In this document: positions 26,701-27,809 of the stretch, piece by piece
How the letters are laid out: the number at the start of each line of letters is the position of its first letter
Numbering within the stretch: position 1 is the first letter of the stretch
DNA from: Baffinella frigidus
Lineage: Eukaryota; Cryptophyceae; Cryptomonadales; Baffinellaceae
DNA: 27,809 nt
Direction of reading: 5' to 3'
NCBI GenBank assembly: GCA_026770585.1
Contig: MU647406.1
Location: 86,630 to 114,438 of the forward strand
Program-made: the position numbers and the translations under genes
The notes under the pieces: generated by a model
What the model was told of the DNA's origin: nothing
Databases searched by the model: none
Seen by the model: only the letters and a program-made list of their open reading frames with translations

Positions 26701-27809
26701 CGGAGTGGCAGGGGGACGGGTGCACGGTGTCGACGACGTGGGTGCTCCCACCGATCCAAGACGGGAGCTCAATGGACCTGGCATGGTCTGGGGATGTGCA
26801 ATACGGGGGCACGGGCCTTGCCTGCGGGGTACGTGCCCCGAACAGAGCAAAAGTTGCTTTGTTGAAACTCGGTTCAGGGTTTTGAATGAATCGCTGGCAA
26901 ACGAGGGCCTGATCGGACCCCCCTGTGCCCTGCACCCTGCGCCCTGAACCTGCCTCTGGTACAGGCGCCCGGGGCTTTGGTGTGGGAGTCATCGGCGGCC
27001 TACCCCCTGAATCGCGAGTGCTCGCTCTACGCTGCCGGGAACTCCAACGCCCCGCTCACCAACCCGACTCGTGCAAGGCCGCTCTCAGGGGGGGCCGGCG
27101 AGAACGGTATTTGTACCACACCCCAGCATGTCAACTTAAGAATAGGCAGCCAACCCGACCTAAACCCTAAAGTCTCCTCCCCCTGTGTGGTTCTCGCCAT
27201 CTCTCCCCTGGAGTTGCTTTACAGTAACTCTCAGTGGATCGTTCTCGCAGGAGCGCCGATCGGGGCGTACCCTCCGCTGCTGAATCGCGTTTCGGGGATC
27301 TCCGCCCAGGCCGACGCCTGCCGCGCTGGTTTCACTCCTAAACCTTAACCCTAAACCCTAGACCCTAAACCCCAACACCCAAACCACCAAACCTTAAGCC
27401 CTAACCCCCAAACCTCACCCCCCCCCCAAGGGACCGCGTCGGCCAACCCCTGCGCGCTCCCGCCCGGCTCCGGCTGGGCGGTGGCGTTCGCGCTCTCTTT
27501 CGCGGAGTGGGGTGGCGACACCTCCTTCAACGCATCCTCCTCGCTCGCCGCGTCCGCCCTGCACCCGCGCGCGTACGTTCTACGCCCTAAACCCCACACC
27601 TCAAACCCCACACCTCAGACCCCAAACCCCACACCAGGCTGCTCCCCGGGGACGTGCTGACGCTGGTCCTGCCTGGCGTGACGCGGGACGGGGGGGAGGT
27701 AGCAAGCAGTCAGGCCGAGGCCTTGACTCTCGCGGTCAACGGCGCGTCCGTCTCAGGCTGGACCATGTCCTGGGCGCCCTCCACCTCCTCCCTCTCCCTC
27801 ACCGTCGCC
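1191..27809 (+). CDS. Giant multi-exon gene for a tandem-repeat, probably extracellular protein (partial, no start or stop in window)
   Basis: About 87 exons, listed by group in the following entries, join into one frame of about 3,755 codons; their lengths sum to 11,265 nt, a multiple of three. The frame was built from splice sites plus continuity of a repeated protein pattern, so most junctions are supported by alignment of one repeat against another. The first 48 exons encode about 14 copies of a module rich in T, S, V, A, G and N and almost free of cysteine. The later exons are more divergent and include an FN3-like domain. Sequons such as NGT, NAS, NVT and NIS are frequent and no transmembrane segment is evident, so a secreted or surface adhesin-like role is inferred. 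I do not recognise the family. The one in-frame stop in this model is the TAA at 1239 in exon 1, so the intact gene may effectively begin at exon 2 here. Individual boundaries could be off by a few codons, and several transcripts rather than one remain possible. Confidence 0.8.
1347..1800 (+). other. Intron 1 with TTTAGGG-oriented repeats and a partial copy of the exon 2 start
   Basis: The GGGTTCAGGG/TTTAGGG orientation dominates at 1458-1603, against the rule for this gene. After CTCAG at 1735-1739 the sequence GTGTACTACACGCTCATGCT resembles the start of exon 2, 61 bases upstream of it. Confidence 0.6.
1801..3914 (+). CDS. Exons 2-6: first clean repeat unit
   Basis: Exons are 1801-1882, 2544-2623, 2913-2984, 3467-3533 and 3823-3914. 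In order they read VYNTVTVTLNVDCDLSVGTH..SGLMG, then TQTADDSSLSITSTSNVFGT..WTQ, then STGILNLTVASITTSGTNYT, then VTNLATAQTAPTLAVAGAVV, then ALDSPIASTTLSLRPDPDLL..KYPLE. Phases fit at every junction (for example G split g|gg between exons 2 and 3). This gives a full module with the order GLTG-TQT, W-TQ, SGTL, N-ATAQ, SPI. All donors are GT. The introns hold CCCTAAA-type repeats, and the upstream introns of exons 2 and 5 carry short copies of those exon starts. Confidence 0.8.
1887..2390 (+). repeat. CCCTGAA then CCCTAAA heptamer block (intron 2)
   Basis: It begins with CCCTGAA units, passes through mixed CCCTA/CCCCAAA units, and contains perfect CCCTAAA runs around 2170-2216 and 2270-2310. The rest of the intron to 2543 is AT-richer unique sequence with ATAATAATAAT. 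Confidence 0.9.
2638..2905 (+). repeat. Degenerate CCCTAAA/CACTAAA block (intron 3)
   Basis: Mixed heptamers including a local run of ACTAAAC units at about 2695-2745. It ends in a C-rich tract before the exon 4 acceptor. Confidence 0.8.
2990..3466 (+). repeat. CCCTAAA block with a partial copy of the exon 5 start (intron 4)
   Basis: C-rich heptamers fill the intron. Bases 3351-3380 repeat the acceptor and first 27 bases of exon 5 (3464-3493) with only two differences visible, 113 bases upstream. Confidence 0.85.
3534..3822 (+). other. Intron 5, mostly unique sequence
   Basis: It lacks the heptamer arrays apart from single CCCTAAA-like units near 3682 and 3793. It has a C run near 3715-3724. 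No exon-like segment seen. Confidence 0.6.
3951..4077. repeat. Foldback element with 47-bp inverted arms
   Basis: Arm 3951-3997 (starts AGGGTGGACG) is the reverse complement of 4031-4077 (ends GTCCACCCT) at 41 of 47 positions, with a 33-base loop. It lies in intron 6. No clear target-site duplication and no coding capacity; a MITE-like or foldback element is the likely class. Confidence 0.85.
4191..4290 (+). pseudogene. Decayed upstream copy of exon 7 and its acceptor
   Basis: 4191-4290 aligns to 4571 onward at a constant offset of 380 through the acceptor (AAGCGCAA..TAAAGCCCTGG, then CGCAG). It then reads VHVPVFLVN-SSPLAP against IHVPAFVVKTIQQSSPLAA, having lost several codons. No donor follows, and the frame later ends at TAA (4326). 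It could be an old alternative exon; decay is favoured. Confidence 0.75.
4291..4570 (+). other. Unique AT-richer intron sequence
   Basis: Between the decayed and intact exon 7 copies. It has an A8 run at about 4364 and several AATTTAAAT-like words. No heptamers, no exon pattern. Confidence 0.5.
4619..5754 (+). CDS. Exons 7-9: repeat-module exons
   Basis: Exons are 4619-4705, 4985-5036 and 5668-5754. They read IHVPAFVVKTIQQSSPLAAV..NNISVTLQ, then VDCDLAVGSIVDITGLTG, then SQTDDDLAIAITSSEDVFGT..SWTNTT. Exon 7 continues exon 6 in phase 0, and exon 9 passes into exon 10 in phase 1 through a glycine codon. Exons 7 and 8 both have a second, partial copy just upstream in their preceding introns. Confidence 0.8.
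4910..4950 (+). repeat. Partial copy of the exon 8 start
   Basis: A CAG followed by GTTGACTGCGACC at 4921-4933 repeats the first 13 bases of exon 8 (4985-4997), 64 bases upstream, with CTCCTCGGGCA nearby in both copies. The upstream copy soon diverges and offers a second possible acceptor. Confidence 0.75.
5041..5375 (+). repeat. CCCTAAA/CCCTCAA block (intron 8)
   Basis: Degenerate heptamers, C-rich strand on +. The remainder of the intron to 5667 is unique, ending in an ATAATAATAAT microsatellite at 5590-5637. Confidence 0.85.
5590..5637. repeat. AT-rich trinucleotide microsatellite (ATA/AAT)
   Basis: Runs of ATAATAATA with minor interruptions, shortly before the exon 9 acceptor. Confidence 0.85.
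5755..6148 (+). other. Intron 9, mostly unique sequence
   Basis: Only the last 50 bases are CCCTAAA-like. An ORF across 5894-6115 has no repeat-module pattern and no codon signal I trust; nothing else seen. Confidence 0.5.
6149..7296 (+). CDS. Exon 10: 382-codon intron-free exon with about 2.7 repeat modules
   Basis: This is the longest exon and the easiest place to read the module. It begins after CAACCAG with GLLSLTVASTTANGTSYEVV and ends at TATTIIQ before GTTCTC. Landmarks occur about every 130-145 codons: NSGTAQDSP, NPGSAQSAP and NSATAQDAV; then GILDSPIVV, GDLDSPITA and GILDSDIAP; then NTLTVTLVTDVDLAVGTIVT and NTLYATLVPYQDMAAGSNVT; then GLTGTQTADNSS. There are no cysteines, and sequons include NFT, NGT, NVT, NSS and NGS. 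The same modules elsewhere are cut by up to six introns each, so this stretch has either lost introns or never gained them. Confidence 0.9.
7405..9094 (+). CDS. Exons 11-15: repeat-module exons
   Basis: Exons are 7405-7512, 7982-8074, 8363-8421, 8877-8958 and 9053-9094. They read DNLLTNASNIITIVLTTNCD..GLNSTQ, then TEDGSVSLTLDGDPATAEFT..QSSGTLE, then IVVASALTMYGQTSYALAW, then LWNPQTPQASPTIYLAATIE..GGHDSP, then VVTTSISKLIQDIQ. TGACTAAT lies 25 nt before exon 11 as a likely branch site. Exons 14 and 15 were fixed by matching DSP-VVT to DSPIVVT in exon 10. Exon 15 is only 42 nt. Confidence 0.75.
7604..7772. repeat. Inverted repeat element in intron 11
   Basis: 7604-7633 and 7743-7772 are reverse complements at 26 of 30 positions (AGCAACTCAGTG and CACTGAGTTGCT cores) with 109 bases between. 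It may be a small foldback or two opposed copies of the TTGCTTTACAGTAA-type element. Confidence 0.8.
7803..7874 (+). pseudogene. Decayed upstream copy of exon 12
   Basis: It reads TEDGSVLLTLDGSSSASEYS against TEDGSVSLTLDGDPATAEFT in exon 12, 179 bases downstream. The acceptor AG has been replaced by a CACACA run, so it cannot be spliced in as it stands. Confidence 0.75.
8075..8362 (+). other. Intron 12 with a GA-rich tract and a TTTGCTGTAAAGCAAA palindrome
   Basis: GAGAGAGAGGGGGGGCGAGAG lies at about 8118-8140 and the near-palindrome at about 8159-8175. The rest is unique. Low coding potential. Confidence 0.55.
8422..8876 (+). other. Intron 13 with a GA dinucleotide microsatellite
   Basis: (GA)n at about 8706-8741 and more GA-rich sequence at 8760-8776. 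The ORFs across it owe their RERERE-type runs to the microsatellite and are not genes. Confidence 0.7.
9305..9442 (+). repeat. CCCTACA heptamer array (intron 15)
   Basis: About 19 near-perfect copies, with a single variant unit near 9385. The 5' part of the intron (9095-9290) has TTTAGGG in the opposite orientation near 9150-9160 and a CCCTGCAGGG palindrome near 9190. Confidence 0.92.
9521..10200 (+). CDS. Exons 16-17: repeat-module exons with a long second exon
   Basis: Exons are 9521-9628 and 9743-10200. The first reads AVTNGSAVLYIEHPGWDMTS..SIGQ..TETNTIK. The second reads VSFTPNVTLPQYSFLTISGL then TGTQTPDGAMVIGG, ASWVQSDGVMTFRL, WNVTNPTAAQNSPFVNISGT, and ends in VNFTESSIN plus two bases. 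A stop (TAA) follows only if the GTAAAC donor at 10201 is not used. Exon 18 completes Q-SSPLA exactly as expected, so splicing is favoured. Confidence 0.82.
10205..10440 (+). repeat. CCCTAAA block (intron 17)
   Basis: It includes about eight perfect CCCTAAA copies at 10262-10320. The intron is repeat almost from donor to acceptor. Confidence 0.92.
10441..10924 (+). CDS. Exons 18-19: repeat-module exons
   Basis: Exons are 10441-10485 and 10593-10924. Exon 18 gives SSPLAGADNFITLQ, and the split ATG codon leads into HVQCWTALQEVGCRF. Then follow NTLSGGANVNGNGSSSFTIS, GLTGTQTPSSVQGL and FQFILQNSATAQEAPT. This unit departs from the others in having two cysteines near its start and a shorter W-TQ segment. 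Confidence 0.78.
11045..11950 (+). CDS. Exons 20-24: repeat-module exons, including the first GC-AG intron
   Basis: Exons are 11045-11088, 11332-11424, 11513-11584, 11650-11737 and 11877-11950. They read SLQGNLDYLDFIHV, then VPSVTIATTNETLLGIAYAS..THVPEIE, then AATVSHSSPLASADNVVSVS, then ADLALGTGLTMVGFTGSQT, then NNASALMDVNGATSKRGWSR. The exon 21/22 junction has no GT: the intron begins GCAGCC and the next exon begins GCAGCG, so only a GC-AG intron keeps HVPEIE-AATVSHSSPLA in frame. The end of exon 20 could be 3 nt earlier. Confidence 0.75.
11115..11280 (+). repeat. CCCTACA/CCCCACA array (intron 20)
   Basis: Same variant family as the 9.3 kb array but more degenerate. Confidence 0.9.
12061..12865 (+). 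CDS. Exons 25-28: repeat-module exons
   Basis: Exons are 12061-12150, 12248-12484, 12643-12693 and 12810-12865. They read VVIQIALADGIPAHSPIEFS..TIQNPATAQ, then ASPSVEVHASVRAEPPSGFD with LYTVVPEFNTSAIGHSSPLA and SADNVLTVTIQ, then ASVDMALLTTITISGLT, then AAQNADAATGFALTGTNA. The 158-nt intron between exons 26 and 27 is mostly CT-rich microsatellite. Confidence 0.8.
12200..12228. repeat. Hairpin between opposed telomere-like units
   Basis: GGGTTTAGGC at 12200-12209 pairs perfectly with GCCTAAACCC at 12219-12228 around a 9-base loop, in intron 25 near its acceptor. Confidence 0.8.
12487..12635. repeat. CT/CG-rich microsatellite (intron 26)
   Basis: CTCTCT and CTCGCT runs with CACACACA. The intron appears to use this as its pyrimidine tract. 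Confidence 0.88.
12979..13380 (+). CDS. Exon 29: long repeat-module exon
   Basis: It reads DLYDGVALSKGTWTKASGSL, VFSFTLRNPATAQVSPSISI, GTHQAPIAAVAMTKTSGDLM, VPLYVMVPSFATKAIAHTSP and LANVANTFSVTIKADVDMAP, ending ITLS in phase 2 before GTACGC. It is almost one complete, intron-free module and a good reference for the consensus. If the donor is ignored, the frame runs into an apparent NPNPNP tail, which is translation of the CCCAAA-repeat intron and not protein. Confidence 0.85.
13391..13622 (+). repeat. CCCAAA hexamer array interrupted by an assembly gap (intron 29)
   Basis: The period is six, not seven, and more than 30 copies are visible on the two sides of the gap. It lies inside the GTACGC...CTCAG intron, so the apparent PKPKPK or NPNPNP translation is not protein. 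Confidence 0.9.
13519..13528. other. Assembly gap (10 N)
   Basis: Ten ambiguous bases in the hexamer array; the true array length is unknown. Confidence 0.98.
13694..14619 (+). CDS. Exons 30-34: repeat-module exons, one GC-AG intron
   Basis: Exons are 13694-13805, 13901-14020, 14169-14228, 14302-14332 and 14436-14619. They read GLTASQTAFAATGFSIAGTN..ASWTK, then ASGALVVLLANGSLAADSLV..NPATVQASPSIYAQ, then ASIAGDGTNRAPIAAAAMTK, then ASGDLLGISG, then GVPLYVVVPAFITKGISHSS..GLTGVQDADAAS. Exon 30 joins exon 29 across the assembly gap as S-GLTASQT. The 31-nt exon 33 is among the shortest. The intron after exon 32 starts GCCAAA and must be GC-AG to give MTK-ASGDLL. Confidence 0.82.
14634..14820 (+). 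repeat. CCCGAAA heptamer array (intron 34)
   Basis: A local variant family (AACCCGAAACCCGAAA) with about 15 copies, grading into CCCTAAA near the acceptor. Confidence 0.9.
14823..15844 (+). CDS. Exons 35-39: repeat-module exons, one GC-AG intron
   Basis: Exons are 14823-14895, 15030-15215, 15326-15394, 15553-15648 and 15776-15844. They read YPLEGANATILWDGAALASA..SWTQ, then ASGTLALSVANATRAEDALS..RNPTTAQASPDFSV, then VAMVKASGALLGIAGAAEPL, then VPTIAVAAIGQSSPFAGAVN..TLTLTLQFAQDM, then AVGSTVTLAGLTGTNTPDTQ. The exon 35/36 intron begins GCTCGT. It is unusual in carrying a GGGTTCAGGG/GGGTGAA block in the orientation opposite to most introns. Confidence 0.8.
14900..14962 (+). repeat. GGGTTCAGGG/GGGTGAA block in reversed orientation (intron 35)
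   Basis: G-rich strand on +, in the GC-AG intron between exons 35 and 36. Confidence 0.8.
15853..15992 (+). repeat. CCCTGAA heptamer array (intron 39)
   Basis: About seven clean CCCTGAA units, then mixed units to the CTAG acceptor. Confidence 0.88.
15993..16872 (+). CDS. Exons 40-43: repeat-module exons, one GC-AG intron
   Basis: Exons are 15993-16091, 16198-16388, 16522-16651 and 16790-16872. They read VSDSLSALNTSGVFNQIGGT..ATEADQ, then VLTLSLDLNNPVAAQTSPIL..FTMTKAAGALLGV, then FTLGKIRQSVPFTGAANTLT..FTISGLE, then GFTLDAAPALTDISGGLGLE. The intron after exon 41 starts GCATGC, and the arginine codon AG|G closes it. The intron after exon 43 begins GTCGA and exon 44 also begins GTCGA. Confidence 0.8.
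16957..17999 (+). CDS. Exons 44-48: last clear repeat modules, two GC-AG introns
   Basis: Exons are 16957-17059, 17206-17290, 17441-17487, 17695-17812 and 17923-17999. They read SNADNTYILTINGTLEATLP..VTNPAAAQ, then AAPTMSVTAGFLTSTFSLAL, then VPAGARAGYIVQPFS, then LRTIEGSSTVGGSLTNITVT..KITLSGLI, then TGTEAAAYSVSLSDVGSSGA. Introns after exons 44 (GCGCGC) and 45 (GCAAAA) are GC-AG. Exon 47 begins after CAACAG with T, one of the few exons not starting with G. Confidence 0.76.
17545..17605 (+). repeat. GTGAAACCCC repeats and a CCCCAA/TTGGGG hairpin (intron 46)
   Basis: Four imperfect GTGAAACCCC units followed by CCCCAAAAGTTGGGG, which can fold. Confidence 0.75.
18114..18660 (+). CDS. Exons 49-51: divergent module
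   Basis: Exons are 18114-18158, 18315-18426 and 18596-18660. They read KLETSATFTETTGVL, then VLTVTDDMSASTEYAFLFQL..RNPPAFSDAAIVTV, then ATATISALTMDAVSNFTGPL. The RNP plus beta-strand rhythm still resembles the NPATAQ segment, but TAQ is lost. The intron after exon 51 starts GCACAA (GC-AG). Confidence 0.72.
18176..18312 (+). repeat. CCCTAAA block (intron 49)
   Basis: Repeat almost from donor to acceptor. Confidence 0.88.
18757..19440 (+). CDS. Exons 52-54: divergent module
   Basis: Exons are 18757-18849, 18983-19246 and 19347-19440. They read VFSAMEFSSLSFDPATAGAA..FNFTIGQ, then DVSAGGVVTFLLPYFTGGTD with SASWTRAGVSSTLVLTVASG and GANDVQAVVISSEAGIRIPP, then GTTANDTAFKMSAESAVSCV. A W-T-x-x-x-x-STLVLTV landmark is retained. 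The intron before exon 54 contains a diverged copy of its first bases. The intron after exon 54 starts GCAAAC (GC-AG). Confidence 0.75.
19276..19312 (+). repeat. Partial copy of the exon 54 start
   Basis: GCAG followed by GGGCAATCCGCAAACGACAC at 19283-19302 resembles the exon 54 start GGGACAACCGCAAACGACAC at 19347, 64 bases downstream (17 of 20 positions). Confidence 0.78.
19600..20205 (+). CDS. Exons 55-57: divergent Ig-like region
   Basis: Exons are 19600-19679, 19812-19888 and 19985-20205. They read ASVSLLPSNASATIPAAYGV, then VTVGLLLAEGDQIALRPATA..DCFST, then FVTDAGTETEGVFLDGNLSG with ASGLASGEYKVCYVQRTWAG and GVDAETGLTLTVQDAVTALA. The GEYKVCY pattern followed by alternating strands suggests an Ig-like beta sandwich; this is inference from pattern only. 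Confidence 0.72.
20289..20877 (+). CDS. Exons 58-60: divergent cysteine-bearing region
   Basis: Exons are 20289-20345, 20481-20548 and 20614-20877. They read VRLQAPRNQFAITVSGAS, then GISAGDGLSLVLSNFSCADA, then GGVSASSGLYSGEATLPTSL with RATFAFAGCSPAGTPKTLGG and CPEVGVWWVCYIPIASNVSQ. The WWVCYIP segment parallels YKVCYVQ in exon 57, so exons 57 and 60 may hold related modules. Confidence 0.75.
20370..20475 (+). repeat. CCGAAAT/CCTGAAA heptamer block (intron 58)
   Basis: Another local variant family: four CCGAAAT units, then CCTGAAAC-type units. Confidence 0.85.
20976..21778 (+). CDS. Exons 61-64: divergent region
   Basis: Exons are 20976-21065, 21149-21263, 21429-21550 and 21670-21778. They read AGASLSVDATLDTFVVSVTQ..VACCQGTQ, then VYMNLVMDATTDMSSFLFTS..GSNADADKTAV, then TFSGLAVKLTGGAAFKLQFS..ESSTFIIIPHGLA, then VLTSIDAELFTGAGGVTALP..FTISAQDADLATIT. 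FKLQFS-x(n)-STFIIIP fits the strand pattern G-x-Y-x-L-x-F...S-x-x-F-x-V of Ig-like surface domains. Exon 63 starts with T. Confidence 0.73.
21551..21640. repeat. GA/GT-rich microsatellite with AGCTTTACTGAAAGCTTT (intron 63)
   Basis: GAGAGA, GTGAGTGAG and GAGAGTGTGTGAG runs, followed by a short self-complementary AAGCTTTactgAAAGCTTT. Confidence 0.8.
21848..22348 (+). CDS. Exon 65: 501-nt exon with an Ig-like strand pattern
   Basis: It reads INSVDELAILVSLHTGDNGT, TSGAAIQNGLAVFNDTLALS, GRYFKLVFTLEGYPDITVSS, TTFQVSPAAFKVGYGAASTD and YDAPGFPYVVRLDGNASDSP, and ends ACSACMIARLVKCD before GTGTGC. The run GRYFKLVFTLEGYPDITVSS-TTFQV is a classical end of a bacterial or eukaryotic Ig-like surface domain. 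The C-x-x-C pair and a third cysteine follow near the end. It is long and intron-free among heavily interrupted neighbours. Confidence 0.8.
22514..23410 (+). CDS. Exons 66-69: divergent region
   Basis: Exons are 22514-22647, 22817-22946, 23051-23140 and 23326-23410. They read NPLSRVDSTPTSGTTSGEVT, then ARCATANTARTACTSPNADS, then VATFTGLQPHFVVGAGYRLR..FVFNPQDAS, then FNVASAHTAANGNVFLPDAG. VATFTGL...GAGYRLRFVF is typical of Ig-like domains. Exon 66 uses an AAG acceptor (ATCACCAAG), less usual here than CAG; exon 69 starts with C. Confidence 0.68.
23196..23250 (+). repeat. Short tandem duplication in intron 68
   Basis: TTCCGAACGTTCCTAAACCC and CTCCGAAGGTTCCTAAACCC lie 32 bases apart. Confidence 0.75.
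23411..23600 (+). repeat. CCCTAAA/CACTAAA block (intron 69)
   Basis: Mixed heptamers with a run of ACTAAAC units at about 23470-23505, like that in intron 3. Confidence 0.85.
23601..24310 (+). CDS. Exons 70-72: divergent region
   Basis: Exons are 23601-23680, 23820-23904 and 24202-24310. They read SFFVRPTSLVVLQSPGGDGV, then DGESGTPDGVGRAILFRFQP, then YYFTSSWGVHGHIPVTAIIK followed by GDSCGGSSYSNCSARW. The intron between exons 71 and 72 holds the ACAATAG array and begins GTAC, as does exon 72. Confidence 0.74.
23925..24150 (+). repeat. ACAATAG heptamer array (intron 71)
   Basis: About 28 units, starting from CCCTAAA/CCATAAA/CCATAGA intermediates and becoming nearly pure ACAATAG. Period seven is kept although the C-rich character is lost. 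Confidence 0.92.
24433..24955 (+). CDS. Exons 73-75: divergent region
   Basis: Exons are 24433-24529, 24632-24684 and 24757-24955. They read VMLSGSLTPPTSTHASFSAV, then TSSGGGGFSGTPSGADA, then VEAMYTQSTAVTYGGTAYTY with TRLGFAFKDLYVNTSDASTG and DVQLSFLVGVDTLNATAADS. Exon 74 contains a run of 12 G bases coding four glycines, a site where sequencing or replication slippage would shift the frame. Confidence 0.74.
25034..25393 (+). CDS. Exons 76-77: fibronectin type III-like domain
   Basis: Exons are 25034-25182 and 25307-25393. The protein reads TPAVP, then GGAFTVASSSPFDVFLPPEP, PTNLQAVAYGPQ and, after the intron, GIRLEWDPPSVTRARPLSGF IIQIDQCTQ. The run P-x-x-P-T-N-L-x-A, I-x-L-x-W-x-P-P and G-F-x-I-x-I-D matches the A, B and C strands of FN3 domains, which are protein-binding modules of surface proteins. 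The FN3 tryptophan is present. Inside exon 76, bases 25052-25081 are telomere-like and could be a 30-nt GC-AG intron, but they are in frame. Confidence 0.75.
25396..25626 (+). repeat. CCCTAAA/CCCCAAA block (intron 77)
   Basis: Dense heptamers filling the whole intron up to the CCCGCAG acceptor. Confidence 0.9.
25631..26327 (+). CDS. Exons 78-81: downstream of the FN3-like domain
   Basis: Exons are 25631-25762, 25825-25908, 26018-26096 and 26233-26327. They read AVSTTGFTAVTTGSCPPARM, then EVAVAWSHTTGGIAVAITLA, then VGDTLTLGFGFPGMLHASDI, then AAAGYTGAWTAASSTLVLTL. The last returns to the W-T-x-x-x-STLVLTL landmark of the main repeat, so the protein alternates domain types. Confidence 0.75.
26101..26230 (+). 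repeat. CCCTGAA/CCCTAAA block (intron 80)
   Basis: Repeat from donor to acceptor. Confidence 0.85.
26414..27106 (+). CDS. Exons 82-84: divergent region
   Basis: Exons are 26414-26572, 26712-26828 and 26965-27106. They read ALTISESNDIAYPDGGSTLF with LLIVGELTGASASGRHDNCK, then GDGCTVSTTWVLPPIQDGSS, then APGALVWESSAAYPLNRECS with AGNSNAPLTNPTRARPLSGG. Several single cysteines may form disulfides between strands. Donors are GTGAGA, GTACGT and GTATTT. Confidence 0.74.
27107..27250 (+). repeat. Intron 84 with dispersed repeat copies
   Basis: 27122-27144 is identical to 590-612 (CCCAGCATGTCAACTTAAG core). TTGCTTTACAGTAA at 27214-27227 is identical to 7766-7779. Confidence 0.8.
27251..27809 (+). 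CDS. Exons 85-87: last exons in the window, frame open at the edge
   Basis: Exons are 27251-27328, 27431-27572 and 27638-27809 (cut by the window end). They read APIGAYPPLLNRVSGISAQA, then TASANPCALPPGSGWAVAFA, then LLPGDVLTLVLPGVTRDGGE followed by VSGWTMSWAPSTSSLSLTVA. The final W-x-x-S-x-SLSLTV is again the W-TQ-SGTL-LTV landmark, so another module continues downstream. Exon 86 uses an AAG acceptor after a run of C. Confidence 0.76.

Overview
The window is a piece of a nuclear genome from a GC-rich microbial eukaryote, most likely an alga or other protist. It holds part of one giant gene on the + strand. No start codon, stop codon, promoter or terminator of that gene is visible. I assembled about 87 exons by joining GT-AG (and some GC-AG) introns so that one reading frame and one repeated protein pattern continue from exon to exon. 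They give about 11.27 kb of coding sequence (about 3,755 codons, roughly 40% of the window), and the summed length is an exact multiple of three. The frame is still open at the last base. No convincing gene was seen on the minus strand; the many ORFs there are antisense to repeat-rich introns or GC-rich exons. Organism clues: introns are built from degenerate CCCTAAA-type heptamers (the TTTAGGG telomere type of plants, green algae, dinoflagellates and chromerids), about five in six exons begin with G after the acceptor AG, and 8 of 86 introns have GC donors. Relaxed donors and an AG|G acceptor rule are known from dinoflagellates; GC donors are also common in haptophytes, and prasinophyte green algae remain possible. 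I do not name a species. Layout: 1-1190 is repeats plus decayed fragments of the gene's repeat unit. 1191-17999 (exons 1-48) encodes about 14 tandem copies of a roughly 110-130 residue, almost cysteine-free beta-rich module (landmarks W-T-Q, SGTL, NP-x-T-A-Q, SP-I, M-x-K, VP-x-F, QSSPLA, NTLTVTL, GLTGTQT). 18114-25000 (exons 49-75) is a divergent part with more cysteines and Ig-like strand patterns. 25034-25393 carries a fibronectin type III-like domain. 25631-27809 continues with further divergent modules. The product looks like a giant extracellular or cell-surface protein with many N-x-S/T sequons; that location is inferred. The introns are the most striking part. Nearly all carry telomere-like repeats in one orientation relative to transcription, and individual introns are homogenised for different variant units (CCCTACA, CCCGAAA, CCCTGAA, CCCAAA, ACAATAG). 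Several introns also hold decayed copies of the start of the exon that follows. Two foldback elements and a family of short TTGCTTTACAGTAA-type elements lie in introns. A 10-base assembly gap (N) sits inside a repeat intron at 13519-13528.
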